Notes: a model not told the origin generated them from the letters alone. Positions 13,593 through 24,997 are shown, counted from the stretch's first letter. The stretch is 64,000 nucleotides of DNA from Penium margaritaceum (GCA_023375785.1 SZWC01000034.1:142843-206842); one strand, 5' to 3'. Translations and numbers: made by a program.

Positions 13593-14628
13593 CCGGCCCT
13601 CAATGGCACAAGTCATGAAAGGTTCGGTGTATCCTAGAGATGTTGGTGTGACCACTCAGGGAAGCTTGATGCCCCCTTGGTCACAGGTTAAATCCTTCAC
13701 CTTCTTCTTCTCCTGCAAGAGAGAATGTTTTTGTAGAAGATAGGGATACTGCTGTCGGATGAGGGAGAGGATCAAGATTGCGGGCTTTGGACAGGAGCCA
13801 GCGCCTCTATTTTCGTGTTTGACTTCTTGTCCAATGAGAAGGGCATTGATTGGTGCAGACTTGTGGTCGTGGCAATGCGGATGAGCGAGAGGATCTTCTG
13901 TTGGAGGATGAGGAAGGTAACGCAGTGGTGTCGATAAGATGAAGTTGATGGTTTGGTGTTGAAGTTGATGGAGGATAGTTGTTGGTGACAACAGTTGGGT
14001 CTGGAGATATGATGTTTGCTAAGGGGAACTGAAGTTGTGAAGTAGAGGAGTCGTTGATGGATTCAGGAGTGACGGTTAGGGTCGCTGCTTCTGTATGAGT
14101 GTCAATGGTGAGAAGGTAGAGGGAGGAGCTGAGTGCTGTTGTATGATGGCGGTTGGAAATGGCTGGGAGAGGTGAGAGAGGGCAGACAGCGTCAGATGCT
14201 TGAGGCGTGCTTGTTGGCTCATGGATGGCAGAGGACGATATGGCGTGTTTGCGTTGCTGGAGATGGTGGCGGACATGGTTCCATGCAGCAGTGGTCAGGC
14301 AGCCAAGGGCGAAAGGATGCATTATTGTTGATGAGGATTCTAATGCTGGTGTTTGCGGAGGCAGAGGTGATGATTCTTGAGAGTCGTGTGATTGTTGGGT
14401 TGCCTATTGGGGAATGCAAGGAGTGAAGAGTGCCTGTTGTAGCTTGGTCCTTGTATGCTGATGTTGGCAATGATGAGCGAGGCGGGTGCAAAGCTTGAGC
14501 TGCTGAGAAAGGAGGGAGTAGTGTCAGCTGCGACGCTACTGGATGCATACTGTGATTGAGGAAGATGCTGGTTTTCGTGTGATGCAGTCTCACCACGCGG
14601 TGCCCATACACTGTTCAGTGATACTGCT
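13593..14628 (-). mobile_element. Internal region of the 12.5-kb element, no coding domain seen
   Basis: About 1 kb between the two LTR segments. On the minus strand it is rich in CCA, CAC and TCA triplets. Short open frames give Ser/Thr/His/Pro-rich peptides without gag, protease, RT or integrase motifs. The composition resembles the internal regions at 21299-22845 and 59706-62845, pointing to one non-autonomous group. Confidence 0.6.
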
Positions 14629-15084
14629 AGATTGAATGGATGCAAGAAATACAAGGATGTGAGTGCTACGTTTATACTTTGCTAGTGTGGGTTACTAGAG
14701 TGCTCCTAGTGGAGCTGCTTGGGACTAGGCAGGGGAGTTCTGCTAGTGGAGAGTGTAGCCGCGGGATGGAGGAGTGCTGCCGGTGCCGGTCCACGTACTT
14801 GATGTTCGGATGCGCACGCATCTTGTTCCTGGGGGTGCGAGGAGGTGGACGTTGTCCGCGACTTTGTCGCGACGTGTGGAACGGGCCACACGGCGGGTTT
14901 TGCGCAAGCAATAATGGGAGAATGTGGGTCTTTGGTGTTGGTATGAGCACCGACCAGATCCTCAGAGTTGAGCCTTATCACTTATTTTCTTCTATTCTTT
15001 TGTCACCGGCTCGATGGGTGTTTCAATAGTCGTTTCCTGTTGTACCCAAAGTCTTGTGCCATTGTTTCTTTCATTCTTCTGACA
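14629..15084 (-). repeat. Partial second LTR of the 12.5-kb element
   Basis: 456 bp homologous to 13137-13592 (about 90% by eye), ending at the same outer CTGACA. Both copies share CACGTACTTGATGTTCGGAT and GACTTTGTCGCGACGTGTGG. The differences accumulated between the two copies indicate an old insertion. Confidence 0.85.
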
Positions 15085-17241
15085 GTCTATACCTGCAAGG
15101 TCATGCATGTTAGATTTGCACTATGATTGGGCCCTCTGACCATGGCTGACTCTTGTTATGATCAATAGAAGTAAAAGTCACTTGGATACATTTGTGGTCA
15201 TGGTTAGTGGCACATGCCAACTTTGTCAAGGCAGTGTGCACAATAGCCACACCAAGCCACAAGCATTCTACCTCGTTTGCACCTACAAGATCATGCCTAG
15301 TACATCTGCACTGTGATTGGACACTCTGACCGTGGCTGACTCTTGTTATGATTCATAGCCGTTTAAGGTACTTGGTAAACTTTGCGGTCATGGTCAGTGG
15401 CACATGCCAACTTTGTGAAGGCATTGCGCACAACAGCCGTGCCAAGACACCGGTTGTCTACCTTGTTAATACCTGCAATGTCATGCAGATTAGATGTGCA
15501 TTGTGATTGGATACTCTGACCATGGCTGACTCGTGTTATGATTCGTATAAGTTAAAGTCACTTGGTAAACTTTGCGGTCATGGTCAGTAGCACATGCCAA
15601 CTTTGTCAAGGCATTGTGCACAACTGCCAAACCGAGCCACCAGTATTCTACCTTGTTTATACCTGCAAGATCATGCCTAGTACATCTGCACTTTCATTGG
15701 ACACTCTGACGGTGGCTGACTCGTGTTATGATTCATATCCGTTTAAGGTACTTGGTAAACTTTGTAGTCATGGTCAGTGGTACATGCCAACGTTTTCAAG
15801 GCATTGCGCACAATAGCCACACCGAGCCACCAGTATTCTACCTTGTTTGTACCTGCAAGGTCATGCCCATTATATCTGCACTGTGACTGGACACTCTGAC
15901 CGTGGCTGACTCGTGTTATGGTTCATAGCCGTTTAAGGTACTTGGTAACCTTTGTGGTCATGGTCACTGGCACATGCAAACTTTGTCAAGGCATTGCGCA
16001 CAATAGCCGTGCCAAGCCACCGGTTTTTAACTTTGTTTATACTTGCAAGTTCATGCAGATTAGATGTGCCATCTGATTGGACACTTTGACCGTGGCTGAC
16101 TCGTGTTATGATCAGTTGGAATAAAAGTCACTTGGATACATTTGTGGTCATGGTCAGTGGCACATGCCAATTTTGTCAAGGCATTGCGCACAATAGTTAT
16201 ACCGAGCCACCAGTATTCTACCTTGTTTATACCTGCAAGGTCATGCCTAGTATATCTGCACTGTAATTGGACACTTTGACCGTGGCTGACTCATGTTATG
16301 ATTCATAGCCGTTTAAGGTACTTGGTAAACTTTGTGGTGATGGTTAGTGGCACATGCTACCTTTGTCAAGGCATTGCGCATAATAGCCGTACCAAGCCAC
16401 CGGTTTTTTCCCTTGCTTATGCCTGAAAGATCATGCATGTTATATGTGCACTGTGAGTGGACACTCTGACCGTGGCTGACTTGTGTTATGATCAATAGAA
16501 GTAAAAGTCACTTGGATACATTTGTGGTCATTATCACTGGCACATGCCAACTTTGTCAAGGCATTGCGCACAATAGCCGTGCCAATCCACCGGTTTCTTA
16601 CATTTGTTTATACCTGCAAGGTCATGCATATTAGATGTGCAGTGTGATTGGACACTCTGGCCGTGGCTGACTCGTGTTATGATTCATATCCGTTTAACGT
16701 ACTTGGTAAACTTTGTTGTCATGGTCAGTGGCACATGCCAACTTTGCGAAGGCATTGCGCACAATGGCTGTGCGAAGCCACCAGTTTTTTACCTTGTTTA
16801 TACCTGTAAGGTCATGCGTAGTACATCTGAACTGTGATTGGGCACTCTAACCGTGTCTGACTCGTGTTATGATTCATAGCCGTTTAAGGTACTTGGTAAA
16901 CTTTGTGGTCATGGTCAGTGGCACATGCCAACTTTTTCAAGGCATTGCACACAATAGCCACACCGAGCCACTAGTATTCTGCCTTGTTTGTGCCTGCAAG
17001 GTCATGCCCAATATATCTGTACTGTGTTTGGACACTCTGACGGTGGCTGACTGGTGTTACGATCAATAGAAGTAAAAGTCACTTGGATACATTTGTGGTC
17101 ATGGTCAGTGGCACATGCCAACTTTGTCAAGGCATTGCACACAATAGCCACACCGAGCCACCAGTATTCTATCGTGTTTATAGAAGCAAGATCAGGCCCA
17201 GTACATCTGAACTATGATTGGGCACTGTGATTGTGGCTGAC
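15085..17241 (-). repeat. 190-bp satellite array 2 continued, reverse
   Basis: About eleven monomers on the minus strand in phase with 11124-12514. The last monomer is cut at GTGGCTGAC (17241), where the gypsy LTR-like start TGTTAATGATG begins. Positions 17017-17241 are the satellite stub also present at 32286-32510. Confidence 0.95.
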
Positions 17242-19340
17242 TGTTAATGATGTTTCGTTCATCCACCGGAGTGAGGGGGGAGGAAGGAGCTGGGTCCGGG
17301 TTCAAGAGGACGAAGGGGAGGTCGACGAATCATCCGACGGCCGCTCGATCGAGGAAAGAAATTGCAAGAAGGGTAGTTCAATTCCGGGGAGCAACGGGGC
17401 GCGAAGGAAGATGTTGCCGCGGACGCCGTGACCCGACCAGACCTGCCGAGAGGAAGGGAAGGCGATCTGAGGCTGGCTTGATGGTAGCGGAACCGCGTCC
17501 GAACCTCAAAAGGAGGTGCGGTACTCGAGGCGCCATATTTAAAGGCGTTTGATGTGCAAGCTGCAAAAGGGGCTAGCCAGCAGGATGGGATCTTAAGAAG
17601 CAGTGCGAGGAGAAGATAAGAAGAGGAGGACAAGAAGAGGACCGACTGCTGACAGGAACCGACTGCTAATGCAATACCGTTGATCATGAGCTGCAAAGAC
17701 GCTGAAGCTGATGGTGGAACATTGACATAGGACGGTTCTGCTCCCGACTCGCGAGACGGTGTTCACCATTGGCGAGCAACGTTGCTGACCCCTCGCCAGA
17801 CCCAGGTGTGGGAGGCTGGCTCTGCAGCCGTCGGCCGGACTGAGAGATTGCTGTCCCCCAGTCAAACCAGACCGTCGAGCGGGACCCGCGTCCCGTCTCG
17901 CGACAAGTTAGAGTAGGGAAGCTGGACCTGATCAAGAGTGTAGGAGAAGTGTGCGTGTGAGAGGGTGTGCTGCCATCCCCGGATGGGAAGGCCGCTTCGT
18001 GAGGAGCACATCATGGAGCCATCATGGCCTGGACTTGAGTTCCCACGGGAGCACCAGCCACCCAGCTCCAGGCGCGGTCCTCGAGACTCTCCAGTGTTCT
18101 TCTACGCCATCTGCAGCTGGTGCAATGTGTCTCGTCGGCTTGGCACCCGCATGGTTTTGGGAGTGATGCAATGGTCGCATCATCCCGCCGATGGAGCCGT
18201 GGAGCAGTTCTGTCAACCGTGGTTGCAGAGACTTCCCCACGACGACAAGCCCCACCGCGTGGAGAGCTGGCAGGAGGTCGCACGTGACGTCGGGCGACGT
18301 GTTGCAGAGGCGGCTGAAGAGCGGGCCGAGGTTTACCGAGCATTCCAGCGCTACCAGCAGGAGCTCGCCCGCTTGCGAGAGGAGGACTCGGCACGTGCCC
18401 GTTCCCGTGTAGGTCGACGTACTGACGGACCACTGGAGTTACATCGGGCCGTTCCGTGGGCAAACAACGAAGAACCGCACGGTGCTTGTGCGAAGACCAG
18501 CGCCGGTCAATGATCCGGTGACTCAGGAAGCTTACGGTTTGCTTATTCTGCTTAGTGACGCCTAGGGTACTGATTGTCTGGTTAGGAGATAAATGCTGAT
18601 TGATTTTACTCCCTCTTTTGTTTGAAGGTAATTACTTTGATTGTTCAAAGTCATCTTGTTTGGGTCGTTAGGAGGAATTCTCTCAACGAGTGTCATGTTG
18701 TCCGATGCATGATTGACCGTTCGTGATGAATTAAAGTGAGTGAATCTAACAGTTAGAATAACCACACAGATTGTCCTGAGATTAGTCGAAATCCCGGCAA
18801 GAGAAGTACGGGTCATTAGGAGAAGGAGTGTGTGTGCGATATATTCCCGGCACTAATTCTGTGGATGATTCATCTAGTGATGAAGAAAAGTTACCCGGTC
18901 GATGAAACGTGCTTTGATCAAACTGGAGCGGAAAGAGTGATATAGGACAGGGCAGAGTTGGAAAAGGAAAGTAAGCGGAGCCGCGGGGAAAGCGCAGAAC
19001 GAACGACACCCAAGGAGCTGATCCGCGTATGCTGTCAGACCCTATTTTGGCCGAAGGCAAAAAAGGGTATAACAGTGTTAATGGTGCAGTGAGTGTGGAC
19101 TCACTTGTTTTCTGTGACAAGTGTGACATGTACCTGCAGATCAGTCTATAATTCGAAGCGCGGTTCTCTAAGGACGGAGCTGTCAAATCTTCCACCGGAC
19201 GGAAGACACCGCAGGCGACCCGTCACCACAACCCCAACGATTCCCCTGATAACGGTGGTGTCTCCCTGCCAACCTATGAGGCATGAGGATAGAGCGACCG
19301 TGCCGGTAAATCATTTGGCTATACCATTGGGGACGCAAGG
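17242..19340 (+). mobile_element. Gypsy copy A: LTR-like and leader region
   Basis: Starts TGTTAATGATG, abutting cut satellite, and runs to the gag start. A TATA-like TATTTAAA lies at about 17536-17543. It includes the open frame at 17965-18513. From 18514 to 19340 I see no domain, only AT-richer leader sequence. Without a right-hand LTR the LTR/leader boundary cannot be placed, and I could not identify a primer-binding site. Confidence 0.6.
17965..18513 (+). CDS. Open frame upstream of gag, shared by both gypsy copies
   Basis: A 182-codon frame that I do not recognise. The N-terminal part has a CxxC-like pair (ICSWCNVSRRLG) and Trp-rich words (VMQWSHHPADGAVEQF). A charged helical stretch follows (AEERAEVYRAFQRYQQELAR) that could form a coiled coil, then an Arg-rich tail. 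Copy B has the same frame at 33235, with mostly conservative changes over about 168 residues and a different C-terminus. It lies before gag in the leader, a place where some plant LTR elements carry an extra frame. It could be element-encoded or chance conservation between recent duplicates. Confidence 0.4.
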   Translation: MCCHPRMGRPLREEHIMEPSWPGLEFPREHQPPSSRRGPRDSPVFFYAICSWCNVSRRLGTRMVLGVMQWSHHPADGAVEQFCQPWLQRLPHDDKPHRVESWQEVARDVGRRVAEAAEERAEVYRAFQRYQQELARLREEDSARARSRVGRRTDGPLELHRAVPWANNEEPHGACAKTSAGQ

Positions 19341-20073
19341 ATGAGCCCCAACGCACTCTACGTCTCCGAAAAAGAAAGGATGAGGCGAACCGCTGCCGCG
19401 CGTCATTACGAGAGAAGCCCAGAAGATCCTCTAGGGCTCGACCCTATATTTGAGTGGGATCCGGTGGATGATCAGTCTCCGCAGTTGTACAATGAAGGAG
19501 ACGAGACGGACCCCGACAAAGAAGAAGAATTTCACCTACATCGGCTTGAGGAACTCCGTGAATGGAAGGCTATCCGACAGGCACGGTTGGCCAATCCCTC
19601 CCAGGAGGACACAGAGGAAGACGACATGTGCCACCTAGACGGGCAGCGCGACTCCACGCAGGTGGAAGACTATGTATCAGACGAAGAGCAGGAGCTTGAG
19701 GTGGATGAAGGGCCCGTCCAGCTCCATAAAGTCACGACGCCAGATGGAAGGACTGTTTACAAGGCACTGGATAGGACGCCAACACAGGACGCACCGCGGC
19801 GCCTCAAGTTCTCTACCACAAGGACGTCCTCACCTGCACCTTCTGTCACCCATGACGGGGATTGTGCAGACTTGGGCGATGCCCAGGAGGACCAAGCAGA
19901 GGAAGAAGAAGTATCGTTGGATCACCCTTCGGTGCAGGCTTTACACGACCTGCATCAACTAGTGACCTTCTGTCCTCGGGCATTCCCCTCTCACCCAATC
20001 GTTCACCCTCGTTGACCGGCCTCGGACAGCGGTGTGACTCCATCACGAACAAAGAGGAACTTGGAGGCGGTGG
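19341..20073 (+). pseudogene. Gypsy copy A: gag N-terminal part
   Basis: Begins MSPNALYVSEKERMRRTAA, the same start as copy B at 34621, which supports this start. The segment is very acidic (runs such as QAEEEEVSLDH and DPDKEEEFHLHRLEELREW) with a predicted helical middle. It ends where the 20074 LTR begins. The role inferred from position is the N-terminal region of the Gag polyprotein. Confidence 0.6.
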
Positions 20074-21298
20074 TGCCAGCAAAATGTACTGTGCTGCAAG
20101 GCATTCCAGGTGAGAATGGAAGCTTCGATGAAGATGCAGACTGCTGACGGAGATGTGACGTCACATGTGAGGGTGTGACACAAGGTGTCACGCACTATAG
20201 ATGAAAAGCGGATGAGCACTGTTGTTACTGAGTGGATAGAAGGCGTGGGTGCAACACCATAGGTGCGGGCACTTCTTATGAGCTGATGTGGTGCAAGAAC
20301 TGAGGTGCGGGCGAGCCGCCAGGTGAGCCGCAGTGCCGAGACGCGGGCTGAGTCTAAGGACGATGCCGGAGCTGCCAAGGGACGAGCAGGAGGTCAGCGA
20401 GATGATTGTAACATGGACAATAAGGAGTGGGTGCGGTCGGAGATGCGGGTGAGCCGCCAGGCGAGCCACAGCATCGAGGTGCGGGCTAAGTCTGTTGGCA
20501 GTGCCGTAGCAATCAAGGGACGAGCACGAATGGTTAAGACAGTTGCAACGTAGGGGAGGCCTGAATTGAGCAATTGATGTCAGCGATAGCGGAGATCTGA
20601 AGAGCTTGATGGAGGCGGTGCTTGTTAAGCACGAGCCTGAAGGAAGTGCAAGCCGCAGCCTTGAGGGACGGGCAATTAGGCAAAGAGGACTGCCGCAGCA
20701 TCAAGGCAAGGACAAGGCAGCGGGCCAAGCCTCGGGTACCGAGAGCGGGCTAGCGAGGAGCAACAAGGAACTGAGTGGGGGCGGGACGAGGTCCAAGCCG
20801 AGCAGGAGCAAAGCGACAAGTGAGGCGAGGAACACACACCGATGAACCAATGAATCTGGTTAGTCAACTAGTACATAGATCTAGTACATATACTTCTAAC
20901 TCTGTTGGTCTTCTTAGGGAGGACGATAGGAGAGCAGCAGTCTAAGCCGCTCGGCCATGGCGACTACTGTGTGCAGAACCGCTTCGCGGTTCCGCTTTGG
21001 CTGGCTTGGTTTGATGAACCGGTGTCTTCTTGTCTTGGCGGGATTCCCGTTTGTCTTCACGCGAGGACCGGACCGCTTGTGTTCCGGCGGGACACCGGTT
21101 GTTGCCGCTTTGACCATTGTTCGGTTGGCGGCCGTTCCATTGGCGAGTCTTGGATATTGGTTGTGCTCGGAGGTGAACAGCATCTCTTGGATTTTCTTTA
21201 TTTTGCGAGGTGACCCGAGGTCCAGACCAGGAAGGGGTATTTCAGTATTTCCAGGAGTGGTCTTGTCGTCTTGGGCCAGAAGAGGTTTGTTTCCAACA
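20074..21298 (-). repeat. LTR (1225 bp) of the inserted element
   Basis: On the minus strand it starts TGTTGGAAAC at 21298 and ends CATTTTGCTGGCA at 20074. A G-rich tract (minus strand ACCGAGGGG) precedes the start, as expected for a polypurine tract. The start matches the LTR at 62846 (TGTTGGAAATAG). Internal GAGGTGCGGGCGAGC and GCGGGCTGAG motifs recall the LTR at 12515. Confidence 0.75.
20300..20531. repeat. Imperfect duplication inside the LTR, about 138-bp period
   Basis: About 20300-20393 and 20438-20531 share GCGGGTGAGCCGCCAGG-type sequence, a GTGCGGGCTAAGTCT-type stretch and AAGGGACGAGCA in the same order. These are diverged tandem copies within the GC-rich first part of the LTR. Confidence 0.65.
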
Positions 21299-21404
21299 CC
21301 CCTCGGTAATGGCACAAGGCGTAGAATGCCAGGCGCTCCAATGGTTGCAAGAATGTGATGGTTGTTGTAAAGTTGTCCTAAGGAGATCCGTGGGGGATGG
21401 TTCA
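21291..21404. repeat. Inverted repeat, left arm (partner 22846-22959)
   Basis: About 114 bp, nearly identical in inverse orientation to 22846-22959. Shared words include TGAACCATCCCCCACGGATC and CTGGCATTCTACGCCTTGTG (minus-strand reading). Both arms end in the polypurine tract and the first bases of the LTR. The 1.44 kb between them is the element's internal region, so the pair could form a large stem-loop. Confidence 0.9.
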
Positions 21405-22845
21405 GGCCTTGCAGCTGCAGATTTGAGTATGATGGAAAGGATCCAGGAGCTGAGTACCTGGTTTGTATGAGGAGCCGATGCTTAGAGGTCCTGATGAGGT
21501 TTCCCACATGGATCTGCTTTGATCCTGTTCTGCCTTCTTGGTGGTGATGTCAATCGGGCAGCTGCTGGGATAGTGTTGTTGGGGGCTTGCATGGGAAGGT
21601 GTTGTCCGTGGGTCAGGTTGATGTGGAAATGCAGTATCTCGCAGATGGGATGGGAGGAGAAAGTAGTCAAAAGGTGGAAGAGAAAAGTTGTACACGGGTG
21701 AAGCGATTGGTAAGGTGCGGTAGAGGTGACCTGGGTGAGTTGTTGAGTGGAACTTTGAGGTAGCGGATAGGGTCATGGTGGAAGAAGTGAAGTGGTTAGA
21801 CAAATTTTAGCCTTTTCCACTCATTGACTCAGAAGGTATGAGTTGCTCATAGAATGAGGTGTGGGCAAAGGTGCTGAGGAAGATGGAATGCTCATTTAAG
21901 TTGAATGTGGCAAGGAGGGATTGCGAAAGCCTTGGAATTGCAGTGCGAGGAGAAGATAGTGGAGCCTGTTGATGAACGATTCTTGAAGGCCAGTTCTGCG
22001 GTGATATTGTTGTGACAGTTGTAGAAGTGGAGTAATGTGATGTTGAACGCAGCTGCCGAAGATGTCCAGCTCTACGCTTTTGGTGAGATTTGAAAGGGTA
22101 TGTAACAGCTGAGTTTGGGCAAGTTGGTGGCAGGACTGTTGATTGGTCTGTTGAGAGGGAGGCAATGGAGTTGATGTGCAGTACTGAACAGGAGGAGGAT
22201 GGTAAAGATTGTGCTGGGCACTTTTGAGCTGGGGAGAGTTGCTTTTGGGTGTCGTTGGCATGTGGCTGAGAGTGAAGGCTGCGGGAGGCAGTGGGCGGCT
22301 TTGGTTCGCGGAGAAGCGTGAGTCCAGCATAGAGGAGGAGGCAGGTGGCGCTGGTGCAGAGGTAAAGGAGGGCAGGATCTGGATTTATGTTGGGGATAAG
22401 TCCGATGAAGAAGGTCAGTCCAATGAGGAGGCGGCCAAAACTTTGTTGGTTGTCGTAGAAGTGATCTGCAGTCTGTGTCATGACGTTTTTTATGATTGCT
22501 ACATAGCTGGTGCGGTCCAAGGGAGATGAAGCAGTAGGTGATGGTAAAGTTGGGGATGGTGCTGTGTAAGAGCTGCTGGAGATCCAATTACTGGCTGATT
22601 GACCAAGGTGCGCTTCAGGGCGTTGCTCAGATCATCATCTGCGGATACTGCGTGGTATGTAGGCGTACCAACTGCAGCGGCTACGGAATCACGCCCATAC
22701 ATGACTCCATTGCCGTTGTAGGTGATGACAGAAATCAGCTGCCGTAGTTCTGCTGATTTGAAGGAGAGCAAGACGATGCAGTTTGGCCCGGCGGTTCGGG
22801 CGTCAGGAGAGGATCAGGGCGAGATGGAGGACGCCGAACCCCGAG

Positions 22846-22959
22846 TGAACCATCCCCCACGGATCTCCTTAGGACAACTTTACAACAACCATCACATTCC
22901 TGCAACCATTGGAGCGCCTGGCATTCTACGCCTTGTGCCATTACCAAGGGGTGTTGGAA
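22846..22959. repeat. Inverted repeat, right arm
   Basis: Plus-strand copy of the internal end and LTR tip found on the minus strand at 21291-21404. It sits where the element's other LTR would be expected, so it probably arose by fold-back or template-switch repair. Confidence 0.85.
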
Positions 22960-23006
22960 ACAACACCCCTTGTTGTTACCGAGGGGTGTTGGAAACAACA
23001 CCCCTT
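22946..23006. repeat. Twin GAAA-loop hairpins
   Basis: Two perfect or near-perfect palindromes 35-36 bp apart. The first (22946-22971) has 11-bp arms AAGGGGTGTTG and CAACACCCCTT around GAAA. The second (22982-23006) has AGGGGTGTTG and CAACACCCCT around GAAA. Each contains the LTR tip GTGTTGGAAA folded onto its own inverse. As RNA these would be GNRA-capped stems, but they more likely record repeated template switching at the LTR end. Confidence 0.85.
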
Positions 23007-23007
23007 G

Positions 23008-23262
23008 TCGTGACTTTGCTGTAGTCTTCTTGCTGTAGTCTTCTTGCTCCATAAGGTCACTTCTTGTTCAAACAGGTGGGACAACGGCCAAGGGAAACCC
23101 ATCTTGCTCCATAAAGTCACGACGCCAGATGGAAGGACCATTTACAAGGCACTGGACATGACGCCAACGTCCCACAGGGCGTCGTGACTTTATGGAGCAA
23201 CAACGTCCAACAACATCCCACAGGGCGTCGTGACTTTATGGAGCAAGAAGACTACAGCAAAG
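23008..23262. other. Patchwork rearrangement scar
   Basis: A mosaic of short direct and inverted pieces. TTGCTCCATAAAGTCACGAC is forward at about 23104, with inverse copies at 23180-23200 and 23226-23246. A 48-bp-offset direct repeat covers 23165-23246. A doubled TGCTGTAGTCTTCT lies near 23016-23050, with its inverse at about 23246-23262. Between these sit a gag piece matching copy B near 35349-35374 and another matching copy B near 35009-35060, out of order. Normal gag order resumes at about 23262 (copy B about 35693). Confidence 0.8.
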
Positions 23263-23499
23263 ACCCCGAGTGACGGGTGGTTCAACGGAACCTGGGCAAG
23301 GATCAGTGGCTCATGGAGGCAAGCAGTACACCGTACGAGTACAAGCGAGTTCAGCAAGACAGCACATGGGAAGTTCTGGACTGGGAGGAACCGATGCAGG
23401 ACGTGCTCGACCAAGGGGAGTAGTAGTCGCTTCATCGGCTGGTACTAGGGCAGTTGGCCTGGCGCAAGCACATTGATCCCACCTTGGGGCCCCGCCACG

Positions 23500-24050
23500 G
23501 GCGCAGGTGCTAATGGTGCCTCCGCAGGAACTGACTTCAAACCCAGCGGCAAAGGCTTCTTACACTCTCCCAAAGCTCAACGTCTTCAAGGGTGAACCAG
23601 AGGAGGCCCCGACCATGTGGCTGTTCAAGTTGGACACTTGTCTCGATTATGGATTGTTATCTCCTGACTACATTGTCCCAGCGGTGCACCTAGCACTAGA
23701 AGGGAAAGCTTTGGAGTGGTTCACTGCACAGCATAAGAAACGTCCTTTTGCTGACTTTGATGATTTGGCAAATAGGATGACCAAGCATTTTGGCCTCATG
23801 AGCCTGGAAGAAGCAGAGCTCCAGATTCGTACCATCCGCATGAAGGCTGGAGAAAACATCAAGTTACACAAGGACAAGTTTACCAAGATCTCGGTTCGAT
23901 GTGTCGACATACCCTTGCGCATGATTAAGGAGTATTACCGGGATTCTCTTGTCCCGGCGATCGCTAACACATTGGATTTACGACAGTTCAGTACACTAGA
24001 CGCACTGAAGGAGGAAGCTGAACATTAGCAAAGGGAAATCAAACGACGAG
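23500..24050 (+). pseudogene. Gypsy copy A: gag capsid-like domain
   Basis: Recognisable Retrotrans_gag-type segment with KASYTLPKLNVFKGEPEE, MWLFKLDTCLDYG, LALEGKALEWFTAQHKKRPF and DFDDLANRMTKHFG, followed by a helical region with DKFTKISVR. Gag capsid domains assemble the cytoplasmic particle in which the RNA is reverse transcribed. The same domain is in copy B at about 35965-36460. Confidence 0.8.
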
Positions 24051-24160
24051 CGGCTTGAGAACAGTCCGCTCCAAAGGAACATGTGGCGCCTACTATTCGC
24101 ATGCCTGTAGGAGCTTCAACACCCAACCTGATGAACCCCCATAACTACCCACATGAGAGT

Positions 24161-24202
24161 TGCTATGGATGCAGAGAATTCACCCATCGGCGCCGAGAAT
24201 GT
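24161..24202 (+). pseudogene. Gypsy copy A: gag CCHC zinc knuckle
   Basis: CYGCREFTHRRREC fits CX2CX4HX4C, the nucleocapsid zinc knuckle that binds RNA. It lies just after the capsid-like domain, the usual gag order. From about 24203 to 24990 the sequence is a Pro/Thr/Gln-rich and then helical, charged gag tail (QGVEGWSIAEMYERMR-like) with no further named domain. Confidence 0.8.
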
Positions 24203-24997
24203 CCCAATTCCACCCTAATGCTAGGTGTGCCACCCTGAGGAGGACAATACCAAGGACGCGGACTAGTTGGACTAGGACCTACCGCTGCACGGCAAGCTGT
24301 TGGTCCCAACATCACAGCCCGTCCCTCTGGTCCGGTGGGCAATGGGTCGGCACAATGGAAGGCGTATGCGTAGCAAAGGGAGACAGGAGAGATGTCAGCT
24401 GCTACTCAGCCATGTACCTCAGACACGCCTGCACAGAATGCGAAGCTCAGTCTTCCCCGCTCCAAAGAACAGACCTTGGAGACTCCCCCGATGACTGCAA
24501 AATGGGAACTGGTCACGGTTGCTCAAGTACAAGGTGTGGAAGGATGGTCGATTGCGGAGATGTATGAGCGCATGCGCTAATACAAAGAGCAAGAGGAACG
24601 GGCTGAAGCATACCTGCAAACATGTGTCGAAACGCGCTCAACTCGGTTACCAAGTCAGATTTCGGCAATGCCCCCGAAGCCCCCACCCGAACCGCGCACG
24701 CGCCCTCCACGGGGTCCCGCGCCTCCACGTTGCCAGAGGGTGACCTTTTCGCCTTCAGCATGCGACGAGCCCACGGCAAGTGCCCTGACCTCCTTCCACC
24801 GCCCCTTTCATGAGATATCCTTGGGAGAGTATCTATAGCAAAATCCCACCTATCTCCCAGACTTCACAGCGGTTCTGCAGGAATACGCCGAAAAGCTTCG
24901 ACCAGCCGGCATTCGCCTTAGCTGCACTCAGGCCCCACATAACCGACTCAGCTATGTAGCCATTAGAGCTGAACCAGACAAATGGGGGTGGCGGTCC

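Larger units (their letters stand above)
12515..15084 (-). mobile_element. Non-autonomous LTR element in satellite
   Basis: Seen: the element begins TGTCAG and ends CTGACA, and is flanked by GTTTA (12510-12514) and GTCTA (15085-15089), a 5-bp target duplication with one difference. Removing the element and one flank rebuilds an uninterrupted satellite stretch ending TTTATACCTGCAAGG. It lies on the minus strand: a full LTR is on the left, a partial homologous LTR on the right, and about 1 kb lies between. No gag or pol domain is visible, which fits a TRIM- or LARD-like derivative. The partial repeat shows that it is broken. It was probably moved by a copia-type element, since its LTR tips match those of the copia element at 40151. 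Confidence 0.85.
20074..22971 (-). mobile_element. Non-autonomous LTR element inserted in gypsy copy A gag
   Basis: The match to copy B stops after GGAGGCGGTGG (20073), whereas copy B runs straight on at about 35354. The insert is a minus-strand LTR (20074-21298), a non-coding-looking internal region (21299-22845), and an inverted copy of the internal end plus LTR tip (22846-22959) instead of a second LTR. No gag-pol domain is visible on either strand. It is broken and rearranged on its right side, and no target duplication could be found. Confidence 0.75.

Noticed and set aside
1-17241. CRISPR-like array.
   Set aside because: Units are 190-bp full-length satellite monomers without constant repeat plus unique spacers, in a eukaryotic retroelement context.
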